DNA of 64,000 nt from Saccharibacillus sp. CPCC 101409 (GTDB lineage Bacteria; Bacillota; Bacilli; Paenibacillales; Paenibacillaceae). The notes below the pieces were generated by a model, which saw only the letters and a list, made by a program, of their open reading frames with translations, did not search any database and was not told where the DNA came from. Location of the stretch: NCBI RefSeq assembly GCF_030518235.1, contig NZ_JAULSA010000003.1:186001-250000 (forward strand), in the 5' to 3' direction. The translations under genes were made by a program, and so were the position numbers. Positions within the stretch are counted from its first letter, which is position 1; every line of letters begins with the position of its first letter. Shown here one piece after another: positions 54,025-63,100 of this stretch.

Positions 54025-54039
54025 ACCTCAATTTGAGGT
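54025..54039. promoter_or_regulatory. Palindrome over the ribosome site of XRE paralogue 1
   Basis: ACCTCAATTTGAGGT has perfect 7-nt arms around one base and overlaps the ribosome site 6 nt before the XRE start. A related ACCTC-AATT-element lies at the same place before paralogue 2 (57916-57932), and both upstream regions share AGTTACCAT further out. Likely operators. Confidence 0.6.
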
Positions 54040-54159
54040 TAGGTAAAAAATACGGAAATAGAGTTACCATTATAGAAGAAAAATATTTATAAATTCCCGC
54101 TTGAATAGTACAATTATGTGAGTATTATTGCAGAAGAGTACTGCTCAGGAGGGATTGGG

Positions 54160-54807
54160 ATGAAAAAAGCGGCATGGATGCTTGTGTTGGCGGCTATTGG
54201 AATGTCAGGCTGCGGGACCCCGGGTGAACCGGCTGCGCCCGCAAGCGTGGCCGAGCAGACAAGCGATAGCGAAGAAGCGGCACCTGTTAAGACTGAAAAT
54301 CCGACTTTTCGCAATACGACATGGGGAATGTCGCGAGAGCAGATTATCGCAGCAGAAGGTTCCGAGCCGGCTGGAGAGCAAGAAGGGGCCGTTCTGTACA
54401 AGGATCAAGTCAGCGGACTCAATGTGGTCGTCTATTATAATTTGATCGATGATCAGCTGGTATCCAGCGCTTATATGCTGCAGGAAGATCATATGAACGA
54501 AAATCAGTATATATCGGACTACGACAGGTTCCAGGATTCTCTGACCGATAGATATGGAGAACCTGATCGGGACGATGAAATCTGGAAGGGCGATCTGTAC
54601 CGAGATGAACCGCGTTCAAATTGGGGTATGGCGCTTATTACCGGCGATCTTCAGTTATATTCTTCTTGGGAAACCGGAGATACCAGTATTACTTTGAATG
54701 CCATAGGTGATAATTTTAAAGCAAATATGGCTATTTTGTATGAGGGACTGAAGTACCAGGATATGATCAAGCAAAATACGAAGGTGAAAGACGACGGTAA
54801 GTTTTAA
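54160..54807 (+). CDS. Small lipoprotein of unknown function
   Basis: 215 residues from ATG 54160, eight nt after AGGAGG; an in-frame GTG at 54118 has none. Lipobox MSGC makes Cys18 the acylation site. After a Pro/Ala/Glu linker the chain reads NPTFRNTTWGMSREQIIAAEG, VVVYYNLIDDQLVSSAYML and DSLTDRYGEPDRDDEIW, a pattern shared with small exported proteins that have a TTWGMS-type motif. Function unknown. It lies 18 nt before the ankyrin-type gene and probably shares its transcript. Confidence 0.82.
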   Translation: MKKAAWMLVLAAIGMSGCGTPGEPAAPASVAEQTSDSEEAAPVKTENPTFRNTTWGMSREQIIAAEGSEPAGEQEGAVLYKDQVSGLNVVVYYNLIDDQLVSSAYMLQEDHMNENQYISDYDRFQDSLTDRYGEPDRDDEIWKGDLYRDEPRSNWGMALITGDLQLYSSWETGDTSITLNAIGDNFKANMAILYEGLKYQDMIKQNTKVKDDGKF

Positions 54808-54825
54808 GAAGGAAGGAGATTTAGA

Positions 54826-56667
54826 GTGAATCGAAAAAGAATATGGGCAAGCCTTATGATTGTGGCGTTGATCTTTACCCTGTTCGATCCGGCATCCGTA
54901 CATGCGCAGGCCAAAAGTGTCGAGATCAGGATAGAAGGAAGCACGGTCGCTTACAACAGCCAGAAACCGCAAATCATTAACGGTGTCGTCATGTCGCCTT
55001 ATGTACCGGTATTAAAAAAGATGAGTACGACTTATGAATGGAATTCCAAGAAGCAGACTCTTACGATCAAAAAGGATAAAACCAAGCTGCTGCTCACAAT
55101 CGGAAGTGAAAAAGCAACGCTTAACGGAAAAACAATCACTTTGGCCGCGGCTCCTCAATTGATCAAAGGGAACATTTATATTCCCGTCGAATCTATTGCA
55201 CTTTCACTTGGAGCCGACCTCGATAAGGCGAATTCAGCGACTGCTACGACTCTGTGGATTGCAGTAAGCGATCCGGGCAAAATGAAGCTGGCTATCGGCC
55301 GCGACGACTATAATAAAGTGAAAAAGCTGATCGATAAAGGCGTCGATTTAAGTTATACGGATAAAGACAAATCCAATTACCTGCATCTTGCCGCTACCTC
55401 TTCAATAGAAATTAACCGGCTGCTGCTGGAAAAAGGCGTTTCGGCCAACCAACTCGATAAATGGGATTCGACGCCGCTGAGTACTGCCATTCTACTTTCC
55501 AGAGAAGATCTGGTTAAACTTCTGGCGCCGTATACGGATTTGTCTTACGTCAATCCGTACACGAAGTTTGGTTACCTTGATGATGCCCGTGACCAAGTAG
55601 AAATGATGAAAGGTTTGAATATGCCGGAACAGCTGCAGCAGGCTGAAAATATTTTATCTTATCTGGCGCAAATAACAGGAACGGATCTATCCGGTCAATC
55701 TGGCAATCTTCCTGCCAAAGTGGGACAGACGGTTACGATTGAGACAACGAATGGAAACGGATCGGTGAGTAAAATAAAGGTTGGACTTACCGTAGAGCAA
55801 GTATTAAAAGGGCAGCAAGCCTGGGCAAAAATCGTGGAAGCCTCTCATTTAAATTCCGGGCCTGCCGCAGGGAAAGAGTATCTTGCCGTCCTTGTTAAAG
55901 CTGATTTCGCAAATCAGATACAGTCGAACAAAGCTGTAGACGATACGGATTTTGTGCTGCTCAATCCAAAAGGCGAGCGAATCTTTCCTGTTTATATCCC
56001 CGCCGCTCCTCAGCCGTATTTCCAATACTACTTGGGAAATAAGACGGAAACGTCGGGATGGATCGTATTCAGCGTGCCGCAGGATATGCCGCTCGACAGC
56101 TTAACGCTGGGCTACAAGTGGGAAAAGTCGAAGACTCAGGCGTCATTTCAACTGCAAGAAACCTCTGTAACAGAAAGCCAGGTCGATCTTGGACAACTTC
56201 AACTGCCCGCAGCAATTAGCCCCACACCGGACGAAAGTGAATTGAAAAGTATTTTACAGCAGAATTTCGGCACGCTGCATACGACTTATAAAGGCGATAT
56301 GAATTTTGATTTTGAAATCCGGCATAACGATACTATCATGTGGCCGTACGACTATCAGATCCATACCCGTTTCGATTTCGCGTCGTATTATGAGATTAAA
56401 TACGGCAATTCGATCAGCGAAGAACAAAGAGCGTTGACGCTCCAGGAAATGCGCGATCATCAGGAGAAAATAGGGCGCACTCTGGCGGCTCTGTATCCGT
56501 CCATGAAGTTTACGGGATCTTACTACGATTTTTGGTATAAATACCCGTACCTTAAAGTAGGTTACGAGTCGATCACCCTTGATGAATGGGCAAACTACGA
56601 TGAAGGGTTCACTACAACCAACGCTTATTCCAATACGGTGCCTTCTTTCTTTAGATGGAGGAATTGA
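54826..56667 (+). CDS. Exported protein with copper-amine-oxidase N-domain and ankyrin-like repeats
   Basis: 613 residues from GTG 54826, with GGAAGGAG 8 nt upstream. The signal peptide reads KRIWASLMIVALIFTLFDPASVHAQA (to about 30). Residues about 30-140 are a copper amine oxidase N-terminal type stalk domain (VEIRIEGSTVAYNSQKPQIINGVVMSPYVPVLKKM, YIPVESIALSLGA), common as a wall-associated module in Firmicutes. Residues about 160-275 hold ankyrin-like repeats (DDYNKVKKLIDKGVDLSYTDKDKSNYLHLAA and on). The rest is a mixed region with DUF4352-like strands (YLAVLVKADFAN, DDTDFVLLNPKGERIFP). No enzyme activity is expected. It looks like cargo in the defence island. Confidence 0.82.
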   Translation: MNRKRIWASLMIVALIFTLFDPASVHAQAKSVEIRIEGSTVAYNSQKPQIINGVVMSPYVPVLKKMSTTYEWNSKKQTLTIKKDKTKLLLTIGSEKATLNGKTITLAAAPQLIKGNIYIPVESIALSLGADLDKANSATATTLWIAVSDPGKMKLAIGRDDYNKVKKLIDKGVDLSYTDKDKSNYLHLAATSSIEINRLLLEKGVSANQLDKWDSTPLSTAILLSREDLVKLLAPYTDLSYVNPYTKFGYLDDARDQVEMMKGLNMPEQLQQAENILSYLAQITGTDLSGQSGNLPAKVGQTVTIETTNGNGSVSKIKVGLTVEQVLKGQQAWAKIVEASHLNSGPAAGKEYLAVLVKADFANQIQSNKAVDDTDFVLLNPKGERIFPVYIPAAPQPYFQYYLGNKTETSGWIVFSVPQDMPLDSLTLGYKWEKSKTQASFQLQETSVTESQVDLGQLQLPAAISPTPDESELKSILQQNFGTLHTTYKGDMNFDFEIRHNDTIMWPYDYQIHTRFDFASYYEIKYGNSISEEQRALTLQEMRDHQEKIGRTLAALYPSMKFTGSYYDFWYKYPYLKVGYESITLDEWANYDEGFTTTNAYSNTVPSFFRWRN

Positions 56668-56720
56668 CGCGAGGGCGGAAGGATAGGATGAAGCACGAAG
56701 GTTTGGTTTGTATTGGATTC

Positions 56721-56747
56721 AGGTTGTCGAGGCTTTCTCGACAACCT
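56721..56747. other. Perfect 11-bp hairpin upstream of PemK-like gene
   Basis: AGGTTGTCGAG and CTCGACAACCT flank GCTTT, 33 nt before the next start codon. There is no T run after it. It may be a weak terminator for the previous gene, an operator, or a 5' leader hairpin. Confidence 0.5.
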
Positions 56748-56779
56748 AAGCATATGAATAATAAATAGGGGATGGGCAA

Positions 56780-57247
56780 ATGGCGTACAAGTACAATAGA
56801 TATAGCGAAGTTATCGATTGGTTCGCTTTGCAAAAGAAAATCAATGAAAAATATACAGGCGGAAGAGGGCACTTTTTTCCGCGAAAAGCAATTGTAACGG
56901 CTTTTCTCGGGGAAAATGTGGGTTTTGAAAAGAACAAAGTACGGCCGGCAATTGTGGTTTCTGTGGATTCCAACAATCAAACGAGCGGGAATGTGGCTAT
57001 AGTTCCGTTAACGAAAGAAGAAAACAAAATTGATCGAACAACCGGAAAACCTGTTAGTAAAAGATTGCTGGCCAGCCAATATAAACTGTTCAAAAGTAAA
57101 TACGGTAAACTGAATCACAATTCTATTGTTCAATGTGAGGATGTTCGGATTGTCAGTAAAGCCCGTATTGGTGACGTAATTGATTTTATTGACGACGCAG
57201 ATATGAAACAGATCTCCAAGCGGTTAAAATATTTCTTTGGAATCTGA
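56780..57247 (+). CDS. PemK/MazF-family protein (orphan)
   Basis: 155 residues. A helical N-terminal extension of about 45 residues precedes a PemK core: FLGENVGFEKNKVRPAIVVSVDSNNQTSGNVAIVPLTKEENKI, then ASQYKLFKSKYGKLNHNSIVQCEDVRIVSKARIGDVI. RPAIVVS and IVPLT are the family marks. MazF-type proteins cut mRNA at short sites. No antitoxin gene adjoins it, so it may be an orphan, or may be held by a product in trans or by the RNA encoded next to it. GGGGATGGG precedes the ATG. Confidence 0.82.
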   Translation: MAYKYNRYSEVIDWFALQKKINEKYTGGRGHFFPRKAIVTAFLGENVGFEKNKVRPAIVVSVDSNNQTSGNVAIVPLTKEENKIDRTTGKPVSKRLLASQYKLFKSKYGKLNHNSIVQCEDVRIVSKARIGDVIDFIDDADMKQISKRLKYFFGI

Positions 57248-57294
57248 GCGATCAGTCCGCAGTTGTTTATCGTTACGTACGGCTTGTACTTTCG

Positions 57295-57323
57295 TTGACC
57301 AAACTCTTTTTTTATTGTATAAT
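57295..57323 (+). promoter_or_regulatory. Consensus promoter without a downstream gene
   Basis: TTGACC (57295-57300), exactly 17 nt, then a perfect TATAAT (57318-57323). No coding frame with a ribosome site follows before the terminator at about 57490. It would start a transcript at about 57330. Confidence 0.82.
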
Positions 57324-57329
57324 ACGTCA

Positions 57330-57500
57330 TAGAAGTTGAGATTTATTTATATCGTCTGTACATGATCGATAACGCTTTGAAGGCTAGCCTGAGAGTCGAA
57401 GCGATCATGGTCGCGGACTTACGTTATGTTTAGTATCGGGAGCCTTTGATCGTTCCCAAACGAAGCAGGTGTCAGAGATGACGCCTGCTTTTATATTTTT
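57330..57500 (+). ncRNA. Candidate small RNA of about 170 nt
   Basis: A consensus promoter (57295-57323) and a strong terminator enclose about 170 nt with no coding frame. The terminator is AAGCAGGTGTC (57463-57473) with GACGCCTGCTT (57480-57490), one wobble, then TTTTATATTTTT. An internal inverted repeat of 7 nt (ATGATCG, CGATCAT, at about 57361-57405) includes a nested GCTTTGA/TCGAAGC pairing, and a GGGA/TCCC pairing lies near the end. The boundaries are inferred from promoter and terminator. I do not recognise it as 6S, SRP, T-box or a known riboswitch. It lies between an orphan PemK-like gene and an XRE gene in the defence island. Confidence 0.65.
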
Positions 57501-57517
57501 CTTCAAAATTCAAGCTC

Positions 57518-57546
57518 AAGCCGCTTCCTTATGGAAGCGGCTTTTT
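57518..57546. terminator. Terminator overlapping the XRE paralogue 2 stop
   Basis: AAGCCGCTTCC (57518-57528) and GGAAGCGGCTT (57533-57543), loop TTAT, T run TTTTT to the right. For the plus strand it backs up the small-RNA terminator. Read leftward the T run is weak. Confidence 0.72.
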
Positions 57547-57909
57547 GCGGTTTCTTTCTACTGCGTCCAGAAAATCCTGAGTCGTTCGAACGACGTATTT
57601 GACGTCTTCCAGATCTCGTTCCATCAACATATAACGGTGCAAATCGACCATCTGCTTCTTGTCTTCGGTATCCTGCGTCATATAAAGCTGCTGTACGTTG
57701 AATAATTCGCCGGGAGAAATATCCAGGGCGTTCATGATCAGTTCAATGGTGCCGATCTGAAAGTCTTTAGTCGCTCTTTCAATTTCAGATACTCGGGACT
57801 TACTAAAACCATCCTGCCCTGTAAGCTCGGCCACTTGTTCTTGAGTCAAATTTTTAGCTTCTCGAATTGCTCTTAATTGAGCGCCAATCAGTTTCGCCAG
57901 ATCCGACAT
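57529..57909 (-). CDS. XRE-family HTH regulator (paralogue 2)
   Basis: 126 residues, a close relative of the protein at 53629-54018 (LIGAQLRAIREAKNLTQEQVAELTGQDGFSKSRVSEIERATKDFQIGTIELIMNALDISPGELFNVQQLYMTQDTEDKKQMVDLHRYMLMERDLEDVKYVVRTTQDFLDAV). The tail of about 45 residues is conserved between the two. GAGGTGAT precedes the ATG, and the upstream region shares the ACCTCAATT-type element and an AGTTACCAT stretch with paralogue 1. It lies 147 nt from the divergent mod gene and could regulate it, as control proteins do in some R-M systems. Confidence 0.92.
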   Translation of the reverse strand: MSDLAKLIGAQLRAIREAKNLTQEQVAELTGQDGFSKSRVSEIERATKDFQIGTIELIMNALDISPGELFNVQQLYMTQDTEDKKQMVDLHRYMLMERDLEDVKYVVRTTQDFLDAVERNRKKPLP

Positions 57910-58056
57910 ATAATCACCTCAATTAAGAGGGTAGGCAAGTTTTTCGAAAATTAAGTTACCATAATAGATATATAAATTATAAAAAGTATATTTTAAATAG
58001 AACTTTCGGGTATCCAGTGCTACAATTTAGGAAAATAACTGGATTGAGGGGTACTC

Positions 58057-60102
58057 ATGCAAAAGTTGAACATGAAGTCACCGGATCTTACCGCGCAGAA
58101 TGTGGACCGGATCACGGAACTGTTTCCCGAAGTATCGACCGAGACTGCCGGAGAAGATGGGAAGCTCAAAAAAGCAATCGATTTCGATCTGCTGAAGCAG
58201 CTGCTGTCCGATGAATTGGTGGAAGGAGAGAAAGAACGCTACCAGCTGACCTGGCCGGGCAAAAAAGAAGCGATCCTGAACGCCAACACGCCGATCGACA
58301 AAACGCTGCGCCCGGTGAAGGAAGACAGCGTGAATTGGGATACGACGGAGAATCTCTATATTGAAGGAGATAATCTGGAGGTTCTGAAGCTGCTTCAAGA
58401 GTCTTACCTAGGGAAGGTTAAGTGTATTTATATTGATCCGCCTTATAATACAGGGAAGGATTTTGTCTATCGGGATGATTTTAGTGAGTCGAGTGAAGAA
58501 TACTTGGAGGGATCAGGACAGGTAGGCGAAGATGGTGAAAGACTTTTTAGAAATACTGAAACTAATGGAAGATTTCATAGTGACTGGTTATCTATGATAT
58601 ATTCTAGATTAAAAACTTCTAGGAATCTTTTACATCAAGAAGGAAGTATCCTTGTGCATATTGATGAAAACGAAGTAGTAAACTTAAAAAAAGCACTTGA
58701 CGAGATTTATGGAATAGATAACTTCTTAGGAGAAATCATCTGGGACAAAGGTAATCCTAAGGGAGATGCTACTAGCATTGCTTATCAACATGAAATACTT
58801 TTAGCATATGCAAAAAGTAAAAGTGACTTTATTTCAAAAAATCCTTTAACTAGGGATAAAACAAATGCTTCAAAGATTATAGCAAAAGCGAAAGATCTTT
58901 TTCTTAAAATTGGAAAAAAGGAATTGCCTAGTGATTTGAGAGAAGTAGTTCAATCTCATAATCTTTCAGTACATCAATTTGAAGAACATAAAATTAAATC
59001 AACAATAGAAAACGTCAATAAAGAATTCTATAAATGGATTAAAAACCAAAGTTTTTCCGGTGGAGAAGCGGCTTATTGTAATATAGACTCGGATGGTGAA
59101 GTATATCGTCCGGTTTCTATGGCATGGCCCAACAAGAAGAAAGCACCGGACGATTACTTTATCCCACTAATCCATCCAGAAACTAAAAAACCTTGTTCTC
59201 TACCTGAGAGGGGATGGAGAAATCCTAGCTCTACTATGAAACGGCTATTAGCAGATGGAAAAATCATTTTTGGAAAAGATGAAACTACAATACCCAATAG
59301 AAAATATCTGCTGAAAGAAAATATGAAAGAAAATGTGCCCTCCCTTCTTTATTTTGCTGGTAGTGATGACGCTTTATTTAAAAGTTTAAAAATTAATTTT
59401 GATAATCCTAAGCCTTATAAATTTAGTAAGCAGTTAATGAACTATTTTGCCTTTTCCTCAGATTCCCTCATCCTCGACTTCTTCTCCGGCTCCGCCACCA
59501 CCGCCCATGCGGTGATGCAGCTCAACGCCGAGGATGGCGGCAATCGCAAATATATCATGGTCCAGCTCCCGGAGCAGACGCCGGAGACTTCCGAAGCCCG
59601 CAAAGCCGGCTACGCCACCATCTGCGAAATCGGCAAAGAACGCATCCGCCGGGCCGCGAAGAAGATCCAGGCCGAGACCGGCGCGGATATCGATTACGGG
59701 TTCCGCGTGTACCGTGTGGATTTCAGCAACATGAAGGACATCTACTACACACCGGACAAGCTGGGGCAGGGCGATCTGCTCGACCTCACCGATAACATCA
59801 AAGGGGACCGCACCGGCGAAGACCTGCTGATCCAGGTCATGCTGGAAAAAGGCCTTCTGCTGTCGCTGCCGATGGAATCGCGCGAGATCGACGGGTTTAC
59901 TTTCCACTACGTCGCCGGCAATTCGCTGATCGCCTGCTTCGATACGGATATTCCCGAAGCGCTGATCCGCCGGATCGCCGCCGAGGACAAGCCGCTGCGC
60001 TTTATCTGCCGGGACGCTTCTTTTGCCGACGATTCGGACCGTATCAATCTGGAAGAAATCTTCAAGCTGCTCTCGCCGTCCACGGATATTCAGGTTCTGT
60101 AG
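58057..60102 (+). CDS. Type III DNA methyltransferase (Mod subunit)
   Basis: 681 residues, the usual length of type III Mod (about 600-700). Motif IV DPPY is at about residues 127-130 (IYIDPPYNTGKDF) and precedes motif I (LDFFSGSATTAHAV, about 471-484), the beta-class order. Mod methylates adenine N6 in a short asymmetric site and gives the restriction complex its specificity. The part between, nt about 58395-59460, is visibly AT-rich while both ends are GC-rich; it contains the target-recognition domain. The res gene starts 13 nt after its stop. GAGGGG precedes the ATG. Confidence 0.95.
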   Translation: MQKLNMKSPDLTAQNVDRITELFPEVSTETAGEDGKLKKAIDFDLLKQLLSDELVEGEKERYQLTWPGKKEAILNANTPIDKTLRPVKEDSVNWDTTENLYIEGDNLEVLKLLQESYLGKVKCIYIDPPYNTGKDFVYRDDFSESSEEYLEGSGQVGEDGERLFRNTETNGRFHSDWLSMIYSRLKTSRNLLHQEGSILVHIDENEVVNLKKALDEIYGIDNFLGEIIWDKGNPKGDATSIAYQHEILLAYAKSKSDFISKNPLTRDKTNASKIIAKAKDLFLKIGKKELPSDLREVVQSHNLSVHQFEEHKIKSTIENVNKEFYKWIKNQSFSGGEAAYCNIDSDGEVYRPVSMAWPNKKKAPDDYFIPLIHPETKKPCSLPERGWRNPSSTMKRLLADGKIIFGKDETTIPNRKYLLKENMKENVPSLLYFAGSDDALFKSLKINFDNPKPYKFSKQLMNYFAFSSDSLILDFFSGSATTAHAVMQLNAEDGGNRKYIMVQLPEQTPETSEARKAGYATICEIGKERIRRAAKKIQAETGADIDYGFRVYRVDFSNMKDIYYTPDKLGQGDLLDLTDNIKGDRTGEDLLIQVMLEKGLLLSLPMESREIDGFTFHYVAGNSLIACFDTDIPEALIRRIAAEDKPLRFICRDASFADDSDRINLEEIFKLLSPSTDIQVL

Positions 60103-60115
60103 AGGAGGAGCAGCC

Positions 60116-63100
60116 ATGAAAATTCAATTCAAACAGCAGCCGTTCCAGCTCGAAGCGGTGCAGCGAGTCGTCGACGTTTTCCAGGGTCAGCCCAAGGGCG
60201 ATTCGCGGTTTACGCTGGATAAAGGACGGCGCCAGAAGGTGGAATACGCCGGCGATATCGCTCAAGGCCGTGCGGGAGCCGCTGTGCTCGACGCCGATTA
60301 CGGCTTCAAAAACAACCAGATCCGCATCTCCGACAGCGACGTGCTCGACCATATCCGGATGCTGCAGCGGATGAGCGATCTGCCCGTGTCCGACAAGCTC
60401 GAAGGCCGCTACAACCTCACCGTCGAGATGGAGACCGGCACCGGCAAGACGTACACATATATCCGGACAATGTTCGAGCTTTATGAGCAGTACGGCTGGA
60501 GCAAATTCATCGTCGTCGTACCGTCGATCGCGATTCGCGAAGGCGTGCTGAAGACTTTTCAGATGACGGAAGAGCACTTTATGTCGCAGTACGGGATCAA
60601 GGCGCGGCATTTCGTGTACAATTCCAAGCAGCTGCACCATATCGAACAGTTCGCGGCCGACGGCGGCATCAACGTGATGATTATCAACTCGCAGGCGTTT
60701 GCGGCCCGGGGGCAGGATGCGCGGCGCATCTATATGGAGCTGGACGATTTCGCTTCCCGCCGCCCGATCGACGTAATCGCCAGCACGAATCCGATTATGA
60801 TCGTCGACGAGCCGCAGTCTGTGGAAGGCGCGAAGACCAAGGAGTCGCTGAAAGTTTTTAACCCGCTGTTTACGCTGCGCTATTCGGCTACTCATAAGGA
60901 AGACTACAACAAGATCTACCGGCTCGACGCGCTCGACGCCTACAATATGAAGCTGGTCAAGAAGATCGACGTCAAAGGCATTTCGGTAAAAGGGAGCGCG
61001 GGAACGGAAAGTTATCTGTATCTGGAAGGCATCGACGTCAGCGCCAAGCGCGCGCCGATCGCACGGCTGGAATTCGAAACGATGACCCAATCCGGACTGA
61101 AAAAGCAGACGAGAAAAGTAGACCAGGGCTACGACCTGTATACGCATTCCGGAGAAATGGAGCAGTACAGGGGCTACCGGGTCGCCGAGATCAACGGGCA
61201 AAACAATACGGTCACGTTTACCAACGGCGTGACGCTGCGCGCGGGCGATGTCCGGGGCGACGTCAACGAACTGCATTTCCGCCGGATTCAGATTCGGGAA
61301 ACGATCAAGTCGCACTTGGAGAAAGAACGGAAGCTGTTTTCTCGGGGGATCAAAGTGCTTTCGCTGTTCTTTATCGACGAGGTCGCCAAGTACCGGCAGT
61401 ACGGCGAAAGCGGCGAGGAACAGGGCGGCGAGTATGCGGATATTTTCGAGGAAGAATACGCGAATCTGGTGAACGAGCAGCTGTCGCTGTTCGCGGACGA
61501 TCCGTATGTGCGCTATCTAAACGGAATCCAGGGGCGCGCGACGCACAAAGGTTATTTTTCCATCGATAAAAAAAGCAGGCGGTTCGTCGATCCCAAAGTG
61601 TCCGGCCGCAATGCGGAAGCCGGGTCCGACGATGCCGACGCATACGATCTGATCATGCGAGACAAAGAGCGGCTGCTGAGCTTCGGCGAACCCACGCGCT
61701 TCATCTTCTCGCACTCGGCGCTCAAAGAAGGCTGGGATAATCCGAACGTGTTCCAGATCTGTACCTTGAAGCACAGCGATTCGACGATGAAAAAGCGGCA
61801 GGAAGTCGGGCGCGGCCTGCGTTTGTGCGTAAACCAGCAGGGAGAACGGATCGACGCCGAATCGGCGAACGACGACGTGCATGAGATCAATGTGCTGACG
61901 GTGGTGGCGAGCGAGTCGTACGAGCTGTTTGCCCGGCAGCTGCAAAGCGAGATCGCCGAGACGCTGGCCGACCGGCCGCGGAAAGCGGATCATGCGTTTT
62001 TCCTGGACCGGGTACTGACCGATGCGCGCGGCGAAACGCTGAAGCTCGACGATTCGCTGTCCCGCAAGCTGCTGCACGGGATGATTCGCGACAATTACGT
62101 CGACGACGACTACAAGCTCACGGACACTTATTTTGCCGACGCCGAGCAGGGAGAAGTGAAGCTGCCGGAAGAGCTGGAGCCTTATCGCGAGCCGGTGCTG
62201 CATCTGCTGAAGTCGATCTATACGCCGGACCGGACTTCGCTGGCCGAGAACGGACGCGAGCGCAACGTCAACGGGCTGGTTCCCAACGCCAATTTCAACA
62301 AGCGGGAGTTCCAGGAACTGTGGACGAAGATCAACCGCAAATCTGTGTATACCGTCAAATTCGACTCGAGCGAGCTGATTCGCAACTGCATCCATAAGCT
62401 GGAGACGGAACTGAGGGTGCCGGCGCTGCGCTACACGGTGGCCTACGGCGAGATGAAAACCATCGAATCGAAAGAAAAGCTGCTGTCCGGCGAATCGTTC
62501 GAACTGCGCGAGAAGCTCAACCAGACCGAACGGGCAGCCATCAATTATTCCGTCAAATACGATCTGGTCGGCAAGCTGATGGACGCCGCGCAGCTCACCC
62601 GCCGGACGATTATCGCGATTCTGTCGGGGGTCAAAGAAGCGACGTTTATGCAGTTTCGGGAGAATCCAGAGGAGTTTATGCTGCGCGCCGCCAGGCTGAT
62701 CAATGAGCAGAAAGCGTCGACCGTGATCCAGTCGATCACGTACGATGCGGTAAACGAGACGTACGGAAGCGATATTTTTACGGCAAGCAAACTCGGCGGC
62801 AAACTCGGAGAGAACGCGTTTCCGGTCGAAAAACACATTTACGATTACGTCGTGACCGATTCGCGGATCGAGCAGAAGTTTGCGAAGGAACTGGATGTGA
62901 ATACCGAAGTACTGGTGTATGCCAAGCTTCCGGGCGGCTTCTACATCCCTACGCCGGTCGGCAAATACAACCCCGACTGGGCGATCGTGTTCAAAGAAGG
63001 CGAAGTCAAACACATCTACTTTATCGCGGAAACGAAGGGCTCGATGAGCTCCATGGATATTCGCGGCGTGGAGAATGCGAAGATTGCATGCGCGCGGAAG

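Noticed and set aside
57330-57500. T-box or 6S RNA identity for the small-RNA candidate
   Set aside because: The T-box core sequence is missing and there is no long closing stem with a central bubble.
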